A stretch of 64,000 nt of DNA from Cognatiluteimonas sedimenti (GCF_022808325.1 NZ_JALGCL010000002.1:186001-250000); one strand, 5' to 3'; shown: positions 30,367 through 40,072, numbered from the stretch's first letter. The notes: a model not told the origin generated them from the letters alone. Translations and numbers: made by a program.

Positions 30367-31089
30367 CTAAGGCTGCAACGATGCCTTCAGTTCGGCGTCC
30401 AGCTGCGCCAGCCGTTGCGGTGTACCGACATCGGTCCAGCGGCCACGATGGTGGTCGCCGGTGACGCCCGAACCCGCCATCGCCGCGCGCAGCAATGGCG
30501 CGAGCTTGAACCGCGGCGGCAACGCGTCGGCGCCAGGCGCCGCGCCGACGACCTCGCGCCAGTCGTCGAGCAGCGACGGCCGGTAGACGCCGATGCCGGC
30601 GAACGTGAGCTTCTCCGGGCCATCGGCGGCGACGGTCCCGTCCTTGCGCAGGGCGAAGTCGCCATGCGGGTGTTGCGGCGGATTGTCCACCAGTACCAGG
30701 TGCCCGCGGCCCGCGGGATCGCGCGGAAGCCGCGCGAAATCGAAATCGCACCAGACGTCGCCGTTGACCGCGATGAAGGGCGCGTCGTCGCCGCCGGCCA
30801 GCAGCGGCAGCGCGTTGTGCATGCCGCCACCGGTTTCCAGCGGCGTGTCGCCCTCGTAGGCGTAGTGCAGGCGCAATCCCCAGTGCGCGCCGTCGCCGAG
30901 TACGCGCGGGAATTGCGCCGCCAGCCAGCTGGTGTTGATGACGACGTCGCGCACGCCCAGCGCGGCCAGTTTTTCCAGGTGCCATGCGATCAGCGGCTTG
31001 CCGCCGACGGCCAGCAGGGGCTTGGGCGTGGTGTCGGTCAGCGGGCGCATGCGCTCGCCCAGGCCGGCGGCCAGGACCAGCGCCTTCAT
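30367..31089 (-). CDS. murU: N-acetylmuramate alpha-1-phosphate uridylyltransferase MurU
   Basis: Forms UDP-MurNAc from MurNAc-1-phosphate and UTP in the cell-wall recycling route that bypasses MurA. The 240-residue nucleotidyltransferase has [22 protein letters not shown], the [11 protein letters not shown] metal motif and FAGIGVYRP. It overlaps amgK by ATGA. Alternative: a generic sugar-1-phosphate nucleotidyltransferase, but the partnership with AmgK makes MurU the better call. Confidence 0.9.
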   Translation of the reverse strand: MKALVLAAGLGERMRPLTDTTPKPLLAVGGKPLIAWHLEKLAALGVRDVVINTSWLAAQFPRVLGDGAHWGLRLHYAYEGDTPLETGGGMHNALPLLAGGDDAPFIAVNGDVWCDFDFARLPRDPAGRGHLVLVDNPPQHPHGDFALRKDGTVAADGPEKLTFAGIGVYRPSLLDDWREVVGAAPGADALPPRFKLAPLLRAAMAGSGVTGDHHRGRWTDVGTPQRLAQLDAELKASLQP

Positions 31090-32102
31090 GCCCGAGTCGC
31101 GCCGGAGGCCATCGCGGGCTTGACCGTGTGCTCGATCAACGCCTGCAGCGGCTCGAGTTCGGGATATCGCGGCAGCACGCCGTCGAGGTAGGCGAAAAAG
31201 CGCGGCACGTCGGCAAGGTACCTCGGCTTGCCGTCGCGGTGGTTGAGGCGCGCGAAGATGCCGATCACCTTGAGGTGGCGCTGCACGCCGATCCAGTCGG
31301 CATCGCGGCGGAAGCGCGGCAGCGGCGGCACCGGCAGGCCGGCGGCGTGCGCACGCGCGTGGTAATGCTCCAGCCAGCCGTCCACGCGCGCCTGCGGCCA
31401 GCTCAGGAAGGCGTCCTTGAACAGGCTCAACGGGTCGTACGCGATCGGCCCGCGCACCGCATCCTGGAAGTCCAGCACCGCCAGCCCGCCGGCCACGGGC
31501 ATCAGGTTGCGCGGCATGAAGTCGCGGTGCACCAGGACTTGCGGCTGCGCCAGCGCGGCGTCCACCAGGCGGCGGTAGGCGAGGTCGAGCGTCTCCAGTG
31601 CCGCGCATTCCAGGGCAATGCCCAGGTGTCGGCCCAGGAACCATTCATCGAACAGGCGCAGCTCGCGCGCCAGCAGCGCCTCGTCGTAGGCCGGAAAATC
31701 TGCTGGCACGGCGATCGCTTGCAGTTTCAGCAGCTGGTCGATGGCGGCATCGAACATGGCGTCGGCATTGTCGGCGTCGATCGCCTGGAGGCAGGTGTCG
31801 GCGCCAAGGTCTTCCAGCAGCAGGAAGCCGCGTTCGATGTCCTGCGCCAATACCCGCGGCACGCGCACGCCGCCCTGCTCGAGCAGGGTGCGGATGCGCA
31901 GCCACGGGCGCACGTCTTCCCGGTCCGGTGGGGAATCCATCACGATGCCGCTCGGCTCGTGGCCGGAGGTGCGCCAGTAGCTGCGGAAGCCGGCGTCGGT
32001 GGACGCGCGCACGAGCTCGAGCGCGGGATCTGCAAGCGCGTCGCGTGCCCAGCGCAGGCGCTGGCCGGCGCGGATCGGGTCGGATGGCGTGGATGGCTGC
32101 AT
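31086..32102 (-). CDS. amgK: N-acetylmuramate/N-acetylglucosamine kinase AmgK
   Basis: Phosphorylates recycled MurNAc (and GlcNAc) at the anomeric position. The 338-residue aminoglycoside-phosphotransferase fold shows [13 protein letters not shown], the catalytic loop [11 protein letters not shown] and the metal motif [15 protein letters not shown]. It precedes murU with overlapping stop/start and is divergent from xanB over a 70-base gap. Confidence 0.9.
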   Translation of the reverse strand: MQPSTPSDPIRAGQRLRWARDALADPALELVRASTDAGFRSYWRTSGHEPSGIVMDSPPDREDVRPWLRIRTLLEQGGVRVPRVLAQDIERGFLLLEDLGADTCLQAIDADNADAMFDAAIDQLLKLQAIAVPADFPAYDEALLARELRLFDEWFLGRHLGIALECAALETLDLAYRRLVDAALAQPQVLVHRDFMPRNLMPVAGGLAVLDFQDAVRGPIAYDPLSLFKDAFLSWPQARVDGWLEHYHARAHAAGLPVPPLPRFRRDADWIGVQRHLKVIGIFARLNHRDGKPRYLADVPRFFAYLDGVLPRYPELEPLQALIEHTVKPAMASGATRA

Positions 32103-32139
32103 GCGTGCTCCGGCGCGCGGTCGCCGCGGGCCTACAGGG

Positions 32140-32145
32140 TAAACT
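32140..32145 (+). promoter_or_regulatory. -10-like TAAACT upstream of xanB
   Basis: TAAACT lies 27 bases before the xanB GTG in the 70-base amgK/xanB divergent gap. No convincing -35 was found at 17 bases, so this is tentative. Confidence 0.3.
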
Positions 32146-32171
32146 GGGCTTCATGTGACAGGGAGATGCTC

Positions 32172-33581
32172 GTGGCGAAATTGCAACCCGTGCTGTTGTC
32201 GGGAGGTTCCGGTACCCGGCTGTGGCCGCTGTCGCGCGAGGCCTATCCCAAGCAGTTCCTGCCGCTGGTCGGGCAGGACACCATGCTGCAGGCGACCTGG
32301 CGCCGGGTGGCCGGGCTGGCCGATGCCGCGCCGATCGTGGTGGCGGGCGAGGAGCACCGGTTCCTGGTCGCCGAGCAACTGCGCCAGGCCGGCGCGCCGG
32401 CGCCGGCGATCGTGCTCGAACCGGTCGGCCGCAACACCGCGCCGGCAATCGCCGCGGCCGCGTTGCAGGCCACCGCTGACGGCGACGATCCGCTGTTGCT
32501 GGTATTGCCATCCGACCACGTTGTCGCCGATGCCGACGCTTTCCGAGCGGCCGTGCGCGTGGCCAGCGCCGCGGCGGAGCGGGGCGCGCTGGTGACCTTC
32601 GGGATCGTGCCGACCGCGCCGGAGACCGGCTTTGGTTACATCCAGGCAGATGCAGGCGGTGGCGATGGCGTCACCAAGGTCGTGCGCTTCGTCGAGAAGC
32701 CCGACGCCGCGACCGCGCAGGCGTACCTGGCCACGGGCGGCTATTACTGGAACAGCGGCATGTTCCTGTTCCGTGCCTCGCGCTACCTGGCCGAACTCGA
32801 ACGCCTGCGCCCGGACATCCTCGCCGCCACCCGCGCCGCGTTCGCGGCGGCCAGGCGCGACGGCGACTTCATCCGCCTCGACAAGGAGGCGTTCGCAGCC
32901 TGTCCGTCGCAGTCGATCGACTATGCGGTCATGGAGGCCACCGATGCGGCGATGGTGTTGCCGGTGGACATCGGCTGGAACGATGTCGGCTCGTGGTCGG
33001 CGCTGTGGGACGTGGCGGCGCGCGACGCCGACGGCAATGCCCACCATGGCGACGTGATCGCGGTCGACAGCCGCAACAGCTACGCGTACGCGCGGCGGCT
33101 GGTGGCGCTGGTGGGTGTCGACGACGTGGTCGTGGTCGAAACCGACGACGCCGTGCTGGTCGCGCGCAAGGACAAGGTACAGAAGGTCAAGGACGTGGTC
33201 GCGCTGCTGAAACAGGAGCAGCGCAGCCAGGCCGCGCTGCACCGCGAGGTGCACCGGCCCTGGGGCAGCTACGATTCGGTCGACCAGGGCGCGCGCTTCC
33301 AGGTCAAGCGGATCAAGGTCAAGCCCGGCGCGCAGTTGTCGCTCCAGTCGCACACGCAGCGCGCAGAGCACTGGATCGTGGTCAGCGGCACCGCGCGGGT
33401 GACCCGCGACAACGATGTGTTCGAGCTGCACGCCAACCAGTCGACCTACATCCCGATCGGGGCGAAGCATCGGCTGGAGAACCCGGGCACCGAGGTGCTG
33501 GAGCTGATCGAGGTGCAGTCCGGCGACTATCTCGGCGAAGACGACATCGTCCGCTACGAGGATGCGTACGGACGCAGCTGA
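32172..33581 (+). CDS. xanB: Mannose-1-phosphate guanylyltransferase / mannose-6-phosphate isomerase
   Basis: Bifunctional type II enzyme making mannose-6-P from fructose-6-P and GDP-mannose from mannose-1-P, feeding xanthan-type polysaccharides and LPS. The 469-residue protein has the pyrophosphorylase motif [12 protein letters not shown] (11-22), VRFVEKP, and a C-terminal cupin with the isomerase metal site [11 protein letters not shown] chose GTG at 32172: AGGGAG sits six bases upstream, whereas the ATG at 32166 directly abuts it. Confidence 0.95.
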   Translation: MAKLQPVLLSGGSGTRLWPLSREAYPKQFLPLVGQDTMLQATWRRVAGLADAAPIVVAGEEHRFLVAEQLRQAGAPAPAIVLEPVGRNTAPAIAAAALQATADGDDPLLLVLPSDHVVADADAFRAAVRVASAAAERGALVTFGIVPTAPETGFGYIQADAGGGDGVTKVVRFVEKPDAATAQAYLATGGYYWNSGMFLFRASRYLAELERLRPDILAATRAAFAAARRDGDFIRLDKEAFAACPSQSIDYAVMEATDAAMVLPVDIGWNDVGSWSALWDVAARDADGNAHHGDVIAVDSRNSYAYARRLVALVGVDDVVVVETDDAVLVARKDKVQKVKDVVALLKQEQRSQAALHREVHRPWGSYDSVDQGARFQVKRIKVKPGAQLSLQSHTQRAEHWIVVSGTARVTRDNDVFELHANQSTYIPIGAKHRLENPGTEVLELIEVQSGDYLGEDDIVRYEDAYGRS

Positions 33582-33631
33582 CGACTGGTTGCGTCTGGCC
33601 GCTGGAAAACGGGCCCGCGTCTGGATGAAGG

Positions 33632-33657
33632 AAAAACGCCCCGCGAAGCGGGGCGTT
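33632..33657 (-). terminator. Terminator between xanB and GlsB-like gene
   Basis: A 10-bp perfect stem AACGCCCCGC/GCGGGGCGTT with a GAA loop. The A-run before it on the plus strand gives a five-T tract when read on the minus strand, so it terminates the small membrane protein gene; it may also help xanB. Confidence 0.75.
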
Positions 33658-33679
33658 CCGTGTTGCGTGGCGGCCCGGT

Positions 33680-33937
33680 TCAGGCGGCCTTTGGGGTTTT
33701 CTTGCGGACCATCCCGTAGACGAACAGCAGCAGGACGGCGCAGGCGATGGAGACGGCGAAGCCGAGGAACCTGTTGCCGATGCCGAGCGCGCCGCTGACG
33801 TAGCTGCCGATCCAGGCACCGACGACGCCGAGCAGGATCGTGAGGATCCATCCCATCGGGTCGGCGCCCGGTTTGAAGAAACGCGCCAATACGCCGATCA
33901 CGGCGCCGATCAGGATCGTGTAGAGGATGCCACCCAT
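33680..33937 (-). CDS. GlsB/YeaQ/YmgE family stress-response membrane protein
   Basis: 85-residue, three-helix small membrane protein of the transglycosylase-associated family. It shows the family glycine pattern ILIGAVIGVLARFFKPG, then GWILTILLGVVGAWIGSYVSG and a third helix ending in a basic RKKTPKAA tail. Members are induced by stress; no biochemical role is established. Confidence 0.88.
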   Translation of the reverse strand: MGGILYTILIGAVIGVLARFFKPGADPMGWILTILLGVVGAWIGSYVSGALGIGNRFLGFAVSIACAVLLLFVYGMVRKKTPKAA

Positions 33938-34008
33938 GCTGTTCCCTCCGGTCAGTAGTGTGGGTACCGCGGTTGCATCCTAGCAGCCGACTACCGGTCC
34001 GGACGCTG

Positions 34009-34326
34009 TCAGGTACCGGGCTTCTCCTTGCGCCGGAACAGGCCGCCGAGGAGCGACAGCGCGAAGCTGCCCGCCAGCGCGGCGAGGAAGCGCGAACCCG
34101 GCCCCGGCAGGCCGATGCCCAGTGCCCCCGCCACCGCCACGCCCAGCACCGCGCCGGCGACGCCGAACAATGCGGTTGACCACAGGCCGATGCTGCGCTG
34201 GTTGCTGGTGGCGAAGCGGACAAGGAATCCGGCGAACAAGCCGATCACCACCAGCGCGACCCAGCCGTCGCCGAGGCGATCGAACAACTGCATGAACTGG
34301 ACGAACTCGATCGGGCCGTCGGTCAT
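34009..34326 (-). CDS. Small membrane protein related to the GlsB/YeaQ family
   Basis: 105 residues, predicted three membrane helices: WVALVVIGLFAGFLVRFA, ALFGVAGAVLGVAVAGALGIGL and FLAALAGSFALSLLGGLF, ending in RRKEKPGT. The glycine spacing resembles the neighbouring GlsB-type protein, suggesting a divergent relative with an added N-terminus. It starts 10 bases after the M20 peptidase stop, so it is probably cotranscribed with it. Confidence 0.7.
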   Translation of the reverse strand: MTDGPIEFVQFMQLFDRLGDGWVALVVIGLFAGFLVRFATSNQRSIGLWSTALFGVAGAVLGVAVAGALGIGLPGPGSRFLAALAGSFALSLLGGLFRRKEKPGT

Positions 34327-34336
34327 GGCAGGTTCC

Positions 34337-35827
34337 TCAGCAGCAACCGTGGTCGCCGCGTTCCGTGGCGCCGGCGACGATTGCGGCACCCGTGGTCTCG
34401 CCGCGCACGCTGGCGGCGTGGTGTTCGGCGATCACCCGCGCCACCGATGCGGTCACCTTCTTGCCCATCGGGATGTGCAGGAATTCGTTCGGGCCGTGCG
34501 CGTTGGAGTGCGGTCCGAGTACGCCGGTAATCATGAACTGCGCGCCGGGGAACTTTTCGCCGAGCATGCCCATGAACGGGATCGAGCCGCCTTCGCCCAT
34601 GTACATCGCCGGCGCGCCGAAGAACTCGTGGCTGGCGGCGTCGATCGCCTGCTCCAGCCAGGGCGCCATCGCCGGTGCGTTCCAGCCGGCCGAGGCTTTT
34701 TCCAGCTCCAGCGTGACCTGTGCGCCGTTGGGAGGGTCGCGCAGCAGCGTTTCCTTCAGCAACTCCCCGGCACGCTTGCCGTCCAGGGTGGGCGGCAAGC
34801 GCAGCGAGAGCTTCACCGCCGTATGCGGGCGCAGCACGTTGCCGGCCGATGCCAGTGGCGGAATGCCGTCGACGCCCGTCACCGACAGCGCCGGGCGCCA
34901 GGTGCGGTTGAGCACCAGCTCGGTGAGGTCGTCGGTCATCGGTGTCATTCCGGGCAGGAACGGGAACTTGTCGAAGACCGCGTCGCCGAGCACGTCGGCC
35001 ACCTTGCGCGCCTGCGCCAGGCGGTCCGCGGGAACGTCGGCCTGCAGGCCCTCGAGCAGGATGCGACCGCTGGCCTCGTCCTCGATCCGCGACAGCAGTT
35101 GCCGCAGCAGGCGGAAGCTCGACGGCACGATCCCGGAGGCATCGCCCGAATGCACGCCTTCCTCCAGCACCTTGACCGTGAGGTTGCCCCCGGCCAGGCC
35201 GCGCAGCGAGGTAGTGCACCACAGCTGGTCGTAGTTGCCGCAGCCCGAGTCCAGGCACACCACCAGCGACGGTTGGCCGATGCGGTCGGCGAGGTGGTCG
35301 ACATACGCAGGGAGGTCGTAACTGCCCGATTCCTCGCACGCCTCGATCAGGATCACGCAGCGCGCATGCGGCGCACCCTGGTCCTGCAGCGCCTGGATCG
35401 CGGCCAGAGAACCGAAGATCGCGTAACCGTCATCGGCCCCGCCGCGGCCGTAGAGGCGGTCGCCCTTGAGCACCGGCTGCCAGGGGCCCAAGCCGTCGTC
35501 CCACCCGGTCATTTCCGGTTGCTTGTCGAGGTGGCCGTAGAGCAGCACGCAGTCCGCGCCGGTGTCCGCGCCCGTCGCCGGGACTTCGAGGTAGATCAGC
35601 GGGGTGCGGCCTTCCAGGCGCACGACTTCCACCACCAGCCCGGGGATCGCCTGCGCCTTGGCCCAGCGCTCCATCAAGGCGACCGCCGCGTCCATGTGGC
35701 CGTGTTCGACCCACTGGCTGTCGAACATCGGCGACTTGTTGGGGATGCGGATGTATTCGACGAGTTGGGGAACGATGTCCTCGTCCCACTTCCCGGCGAC
35801 GAAGCGGTCGATCTTGCTGGCGTCCAT
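34337..35827 (-). CDS. M20 family metallopeptidase (dipeptidase)
   Basis: Zinc dipeptidase/carnosinase-like enzyme of 496 residues. Metal ligands are visible as H99 with D101 in YGHLDKQPEM, D132 in GRGGADDGYA, the catalytic glutamate pair E165/E166 in EACEESGS, and a C-terminal HGPNEF histidine. The dimerisation lid spans about 210-385. No signal peptide, so cytosolic. The C-terminus has an unusual histidine/cysteine-bearing end (GDHGCC). The start at 35827 gives the typical family N-terminus. Confidence 0.93.
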   Translation of the reverse strand: MDASKIDRFVAGKWDEDIVPQLVEYIRIPNKSPMFDSQWVEHGHMDAAVALMERWAKAQAIPGLVVEVVRLEGRTPLIYLEVPATGADTGADCVLLYGHLDKQPEMTGWDDGLGPWQPVLKGDRLYGRGGADDGYAIFGSLAAIQALQDQGAPHARCVILIEACEESGSYDLPAYVDHLADRIGQPSLVVCLDSGCGNYDQLWCTTSLRGLAGGNLTVKVLEEGVHSGDASGIVPSSFRLLRQLLSRIEDEASGRILLEGLQADVPADRLAQARKVADVLGDAVFDKFPFLPGMTPMTDDLTELVLNRTWRPALSVTGVDGIPPLASAGNVLRPHTAVKLSLRLPPTLDGKRAGELLKETLLRDPPNGAQVTLELEKASAGWNAPAMAPWLEQAIDAASHEFFGAPAMYMGEGGSIPFMGMLGEKFPGAQFMITGVLGPHSNAHGPNEFLHIPMGKKVTASVARVIAEHHAASVRGETTGAAIVAGATERGDHGCC

Positions 35828-36031
35828 GAATGGCCTTGCCTGATGGGATGGGTGGATTCTACGCCGCGCTGCCGTGTAGGACTTTTCCGACACCGCGATG
35901 CGGCATCCACCGGCTTCGCCGTGGCACATCCAGCGATACGGTGTGGCCATGGCGATGCGGACACTGTGTCCACCGGCGGCGCAGCCAGCCGGGAAGGAAA
36001 CGGAAGCCCACACCACCCAAGGAGATCCGCC

Positions 36032-36349
36032 ATGAACGTCTTCGCCACCGCCCTCAAGTCGCTCGCCCTGACCTTGCTGCTGGCCACCAGCGCCTTTGCC
36101 GCCGACCGGGTCAACATCAATACCGCCGATGCCGCCGCCATCGACCAGGCCCTGCTCAACGTCGGCCCGGCCAAGGCCGAAGCCATCGTCGCCTACCGCA
36201 AGGCCCACGGCAGCTTCAAGAGCGCCGAACAGCTCGCGCTGGTCAAGGGCATCGGCCTGAAGACGGTTGAGAAGAACCGCGACCGCATCAGCCTGGGCAG
36301 CACCGCGCCGGCGCGCAAGCCGGCCGCCAAGAGCGTCGCCAAGCGCTGA
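36032..36349 (+). CDS. ComEA-like helix-hairpin-helix DNA-binding protein
   Basis: 105-residue exported protein with signal peptide (LALTLLLATSAFA) followed by a ComEA-type HhH domain, VNINTADAAAIDQALLNVGPAKAEAIVAYRKAHGSF, and a basic tail (KPAAKSVAKR). ComEA proteins bind incoming DNA in the periplasm during type IV pilus-dependent natural transformation, consistent with the pil genes in the genome. AAGGAGA precedes the ATG at good distance. Confidence 0.9.
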   Translation: MNVFATALKSLALTLLLATSAFAADRVNINTADAAAIDQALLNVGPAKAEAIVAYRKAHGSFKSAEQLALVKGIGLKTVEKNRDRISLGSTAPARKPAAKSVAKR

Positions 36350-36496
36350 GCGCAAACCGTGGCCGCGCAGGGATGCGCGGTCGCAGGCAGGGGCTGGATG
36401 CCCCAACGGAACCGGCAGGACGCCGATACAGGGACGTAACGTCGCCAGCCCGCACAGGACGTGCGCGCTGGCGGCGGCTTTGGCGCGTGCGGCCGC

Positions 36497-36502
36497 TACA
36501 CT
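36497..36502 (+). promoter_or_regulatory. -10-like TACACT abutting the HutD-family gene
   Basis: TACACT ends six bases before the ATG at 36509, placing a transcript start at about the A of the start codon; no Shine-Dalgarno precedes it. Consistent with a leaderless mRNA. Confidence 0.3.
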
Positions 36503-36508
36503 TGGCCC

Positions 36509-37102
36509 ATGTCGGCCTCGCATGTAATCCCCGCCAATGAATACCGGCGCGAGCGCTGGAAGAACGGCGCGGGTTGGACCCGCGAGATCCATGCGCATCC
36601 GGCGACGGCGCCCGCCCGGGGCTGGGACTGGCGCCTGTCGATCGCCGAGATCGAGGACGATGCGCCGTTCTCGGCCTTTCCCGGCGTGGACCGCGAGCTG
36701 GTCCTGCTCAGCGGCAACGGCCTGCGCCTGCGTTTCGAAGACGGGGCCCTGCATGCGCTGCTGCCGCCGCACGACCGGCTGCGTTTCCCCGGCGAGCGCG
36801 CAGTGGCCGGCGAACTGATCGACGGACCGACCCAGGATTTCAACCTGATGTGGCGGCGCGACACGATCGACGCGCAGCTGTGGCACCGGCCACTGGTCGG
36901 GCCGATGGTGGTGTTCGTCGAACCGGGCGAAACCTGGGCGCTCCATCTGATCGCCGGCCAGGCGCATTTTGCCGACGCCTCCGGGCTGCCGGACCTGGCC
37001 GCCGGCGATACCGCGTTGTTGCAGGCCGGCGAAGCGCGGCAGCGGCACGTGCTCGATGGCGGGGGCGAGTTGCTGGTCGCCAGGCTCTCGCAGCGGCGCT
37101 AG
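36509..37102 (+). CDS. HutD/Ves family cupin protein
   Basis: 197 residues of the HutD family: VIPANEYRRERWKNGAGWTREI at the N-terminus, WDWRLSIAEIEDDAPFSAFPGVDR, and a late PTQDFNLMWRR motif. HutD proteins have a bicupin fold and are associated with histidine degradation in some bacteria, but no hut genes lie here, so role is unknown. It converges on the PepSY gene with only 10 bases between stops. Confidence 0.88.
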   Translation: MSASHVIPANEYRRERWKNGAGWTREIHAHPATAPARGWDWRLSIAEIEDDAPFSAFPGVDRELVLLSGNGLRLRFEDGALHALLPPHDRLRFPGERAVAGELIDGPTQDFNLMWRRDTIDAQLWHRPLVGPMVVFVEPGETWALHLIAGQAHFADASGLPDLAAGDTALLQAGEARQRHVLDGGGELLVARLSQRR

Positions 37103-37112
37103 CGCGGGGCGA

Positions 37113-37739
37113 TCAGGCCAGCGCCGGCCACGACACCGCCGCCAACACCAGCAGCGACACGCCGAACACGCTCATCGCCATCTGTCTCAGGCTGCGACCG
37201 CGCGCCCATAGCCACAGCCCCGAGAGGCCGAGCAGCAGCATCGCCAGCGCGAAGCTGTCGGCCAACAGCACCCAGGCCAAGCCGCCTCCCACGGCCTTGT
37301 GCAGGCGGTTGAGTGCCGCCAGCCAGGTTTGCCGGTTGTGCTTGACCTCGGCAGTAGCGTCGCCCGGCTGGTACTGCAGCGCCCACGAGGCGCGCGCGTT
37401 GCCGCCCGACAGGCTCCATTGCCCGGGCGCGCCTTCGGACGCGCCGCGCGGCGCGCCCTTGCGGATCGATTGCGCATCCAGGCCCCGTGCCTGCAGCAGC
37501 CACTTCGACAGGTCCTCGGCGGAACCACGCGCCTGGGCCGGGATCTCGAGCACGACGCGCCCGGCGTCGATGCTGTCGCCCTGCGGCCACGGGTTCTCGC
37601 CGAAGCGGTGGTTCATCACCAGGCCGGTGAAACCGTACACGATTGCCGCCAGCGCGCCCCAGGCACCGATCCACAGATGCAGCTGCCGGAGCATGCGGTG
37701 GATGCGCTGGCCATTGCGCGCGCGCGGGACGTGGTTCAT
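37113..37739 (-). CDS. PepSY-type membrane protein
   Basis: 208-residue inner-membrane protein with an N-terminal helix (LHLWIGAWGALAAIVYGFTGLVMNHR), a periplasmic region and two C-terminal helices. The RQLHLWIGAWGALAAIVYGFTGLVMNH start and LNRLHKAVGG block match PepSY-associated TM proteins that accompany TonB-dependent siderophore receptors and are thought to help iron release or reduction. It follows the receptor gene by 63 bases, probably in one operon. Confidence 0.82.
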   Translation of the reverse strand: MNHVPRARNGQRIHRMLRQLHLWIGAWGALAAIVYGFTGLVMNHRFGENPWPQGDSIDAGRVVLEIPAQARGSAEDLSKWLLQARGLDAQSIRKGAPRGASEGAPGQWSLSGGNARASWALQYQPGDATAEVKHNRQTWLAALNRLHKAVGGGLAWVLLADSFALAMLLLGLSGLWLWARGRSLRQMAMSVFGVSLLVLAAVSWPALA

Positions 37740-37802
37740 GCGGATGCCTGGAGGCTGGTGCGGATGGCGGCGCCGGCCGTCGGGCAGGCAGCGTGTAGCC
37801 GG

Positions 37803-39968
37803 TCAGTAGTGGAAATTCAGCGTCAACCACGCGCTACGCGGGGCGCCCGGGCTGATGTTGTCGTTGTTGTGGGCGCTGGCGAAATAGCGCTTGTTGGTGA
37901 TGTTCTCGATGTTGAGCTGCAGTTGCAGCGACGGATCCAGGGTCCAGTACAGCGCGGCATCGAAGCGGGTGAAGGCGGGCACCGTCACCTGGTTGTCGAT
38001 GTTGGCGAAGATCGCGCCGCGGTGGACGATGCCGAGGCCGGCTCCGAACGCCGGGTTGAAGTCGTAGCGATTCCACAGCGACGCCGAGTGTCCTGGCAGT
38101 TGCGCCAGCCGGTTGCCGGCCAGGGCGCTGGGCGATTGCGTGCTGGTGAGCTCTCCGGACTGGTACGCATAGCCACCCATCAGCTGCCAGGCCTGGGTGA
38201 TGCGGCCGGCGATGCCGAGTTCGACGCCCTTGGTGGTCTGGCCGTCGACCAGGATCATGGCGGTGGGGTCGGCCGGGTCCACCACCGCGACGTTGCCGCG
38301 GTCGAGGCGGTACATGGCGATGCTGGCGGACAGGTCGGGGCGCAGGTCCCACTTGGCGCCGATCTCGCGGTTGCGGAAGGTCTCCGGATCCAGGGCCGCA
38401 CTGCTTGCGCGCAGCGAAGACAGCTGGTCGCCGGCGCGCGGCTGGTAGGCGATGCTGTAGCTGGCATACAGCGAGACGGCATCGACCGGCTTGTAGACCA
38501 GGCCGGCGCGCGGCGACAGCAGGCCGTCGTCGCTGCGCAGGATTTCCCCGCTGCGGTTGTCGCGCAGCTCGACCCGGAAGTCGTCGTAACGCAGGCCGAC
38601 GATCGCCTGCCAGCGCGGCGAGAGTTCGATCTGGTCCTGCAGGTAGACCGCGGCGACCTTGGCCACGCCGTGGTTGTCGGCATCGTCTTCGTCCTGGCGG
38701 AACTGGACCGGCGCGGCGGCGGTGGGATGATCCAGCGGCACCTGCATGCTGGTGGCGGTGCTGCCGGGCGCGCCGAAGTAGCCGGTCATGCGCAGGTTGT
38801 CGGTGACTTGCCGTCCGGACTCGGCACCGGCGAGCAGGGTGTGTTCGATCGTGCCGGTGGACGCATGCCAGGTCAGGTCGGTCTGGTTGAACAGGTTCCT
38901 GCGCGTGGTCGCGTTGTTGTAGGCGGCCAGCGCCACCGTCTGCGTCGCCGCGTCAACCTCGCGGGGGAAGACGTTCTGGTAGAACTTGTCGTAGTCCGCC
39001 AGGCGCAGGTGGTTGCGCAGGCTGGCACCGCCGTCGAACGCATGCTCGAGCACGATGTCGAACGCATCGACCGTCGCCTGCACCGGGCTCTGCGCGGGAT
39101 CGCCGAAGAAGACGGACGGATCGACGTCGAGCGGGCGCCCGCCCAGCGACGGCACGCCGCGATCGGCGACGCGCTCGTCATGGAAGCGCTCGTACGACGC
39201 CTGCAGGCTGGTGCGCCCGCCCAGGTCGATGCCGAACGTCGGGTTGATGCCGTAACGCTCGAGCTGGAAGCCGTCGCGGAAGCTTTCGGAATCCTCATAG
39301 ACCGCGTTGAGGCGGAAGCCGGCGTCCTGGCCGACGCCGGTGCCGTAATCGAGCGTGCCGCGACGGCGGTTGCCCGAGCCCAGCTGCAGGCTGCCGGCGC
39401 GGTGGCTGGCGCCATCGGCCTGCCGGGTGACCCGGTTGATGACGCCGCCGCTGCCGCCACGGCCGAAGATCATGGCGTTCGGGCCCTTGAGCGCCTCCAC
39501 GCGCTCGACGTTGTAGACGTCGCGGATGTACTGCACGTCGTCGCGGACGCCGTCGACGAAGAAGTCGCCGGTGGTGCTGTTGCCGCGCAGCACCGGGGTG
39601 TCGCGGTTGCCCTCGCCCTGCGCGGTGCCGACGCCGGGCATGTAGCGCAGGGTATCGACCAGGCTGGTCATGGCCTGGTCGGCGATGAGCTTGTCGGTGA
39701 CCACGGTCACCGCCTGTGGCACGTCCAGCAGGTCGGTATCGGTCTTGGTGGCGCCGCGGGTCTTGCGGGCCTGGTAGTCGGGCAGGTAGCGCTGGCCGAC
39801 CACGGTCACGCCGCCCAGGTCCTGGGGCTGGTCGCCGGTGGCGTGGGTGGCGTCGCCGGGGTCGTCGCCGGCTGCGGCCGCGAACGCCGGCGCGGACAGC
39901 GCCAGGGCGAGGGAAAGGGCGAGGGGGGAGCGGGACGACAGCACACGCGACCGGGGCAGGCAGGCCAT
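37803..39968 (-). CDS. TonB-dependent siderophore receptor (Fiu/catecholate type)
   Basis: Outer-membrane receptor of 721 residues. Signal peptide (LALSLALALSAPAFAAAA), then plug domain with DVPQAVTVVTDKLIADQ, VDGVRDDVQYIRDVYNVERVEALKGPNAMIFGRGGSGGVIN, and a 22-strand barrel ending in SAWLTLNFHY with terminal aromatic residue. The plug wording matches the Fiu/catecholate siderophore class. The ATG at 39968 has GAGGA upstream; an earlier TTG is not needed. Preceded by a Fur-box-like site. Confidence 0.93.
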   Translation of the reverse strand: MACLPRSRVLSSRSPLALSLALALSAPAFAAAAGDDPGDATHATGDQPQDLGGVTVVGQRYLPDYQARKTRGATKTDTDLLDVPQAVTVVTDKLIADQAMTSLVDTLRYMPGVGTAQGEGNRDTPVLRGNSTTGDFFVDGVRDDVQYIRDVYNVERVEALKGPNAMIFGRGGSGGVINRVTRQADGASHRAGSLQLGSGNRRRGTLDYGTGVGQDAGFRLNAVYEDSESFRDGFQLERYGINPTFGIDLGGRTSLQASYERFHDERVADRGVPSLGGRPLDVDPSVFFGDPAQSPVQATVDAFDIVLEHAFDGGASLRNHLRLADYDKFYQNVFPREVDAATQTVALAAYNNATTRRNLFNQTDLTWHASTGTIEHTLLAGAESGRQVTDNLRMTGYFGAPGSTATSMQVPLDHPTAAAPVQFRQDEDDADNHGVAKVAAVYLQDQIELSPRWQAIVGLRYDDFRVELRDNRSGEILRSDDGLLSPRAGLVYKPVDAVSLYASYSIAYQPRAGDQLSSLRASSAALDPETFRNREIGAKWDLRPDLSASIAMYRLDRGNVAVVDPADPTAMILVDGQTTKGVELGIAGRITQAWQLMGGYAYQSGELTSTQSPSALAGNRLAQLPGHSASLWNRYDFNPAFGAGLGIVHRGAIFANIDNQVTVPAFTRFDAALYWTLDPSLQLQLNIENITNKRYFASAHNNDNISPGAPRSAWLTLNFHY

Positions 39969-40027
39969 GGAAATCCTCAGGAGCAATGGGGGTGCGGCAC
40001 GAGTCCTGCCGCGTCGCCGCGCATGCT

Positions 40028-40046
40028 AATGAGAACGATTCGCAAA
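40028..40046 (-). promoter_or_regulatory. Fur-box-like operator upstream of the siderophore receptor
   Basis: TGAGAAC-G-ATTCGCA (40030-40044) follows the 7-1-7 inverted repeat of Fur sites, with six of seven positions symmetric, embedded in AATGAGAACGATT. It lies about 60 bases before the receptor start, in a distinctly AT-richer patch, and implies iron repression. Confidence 0.7.
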
Positions 40047-40072
40047 TGCAATCGATTTACAGGCGCAACACT

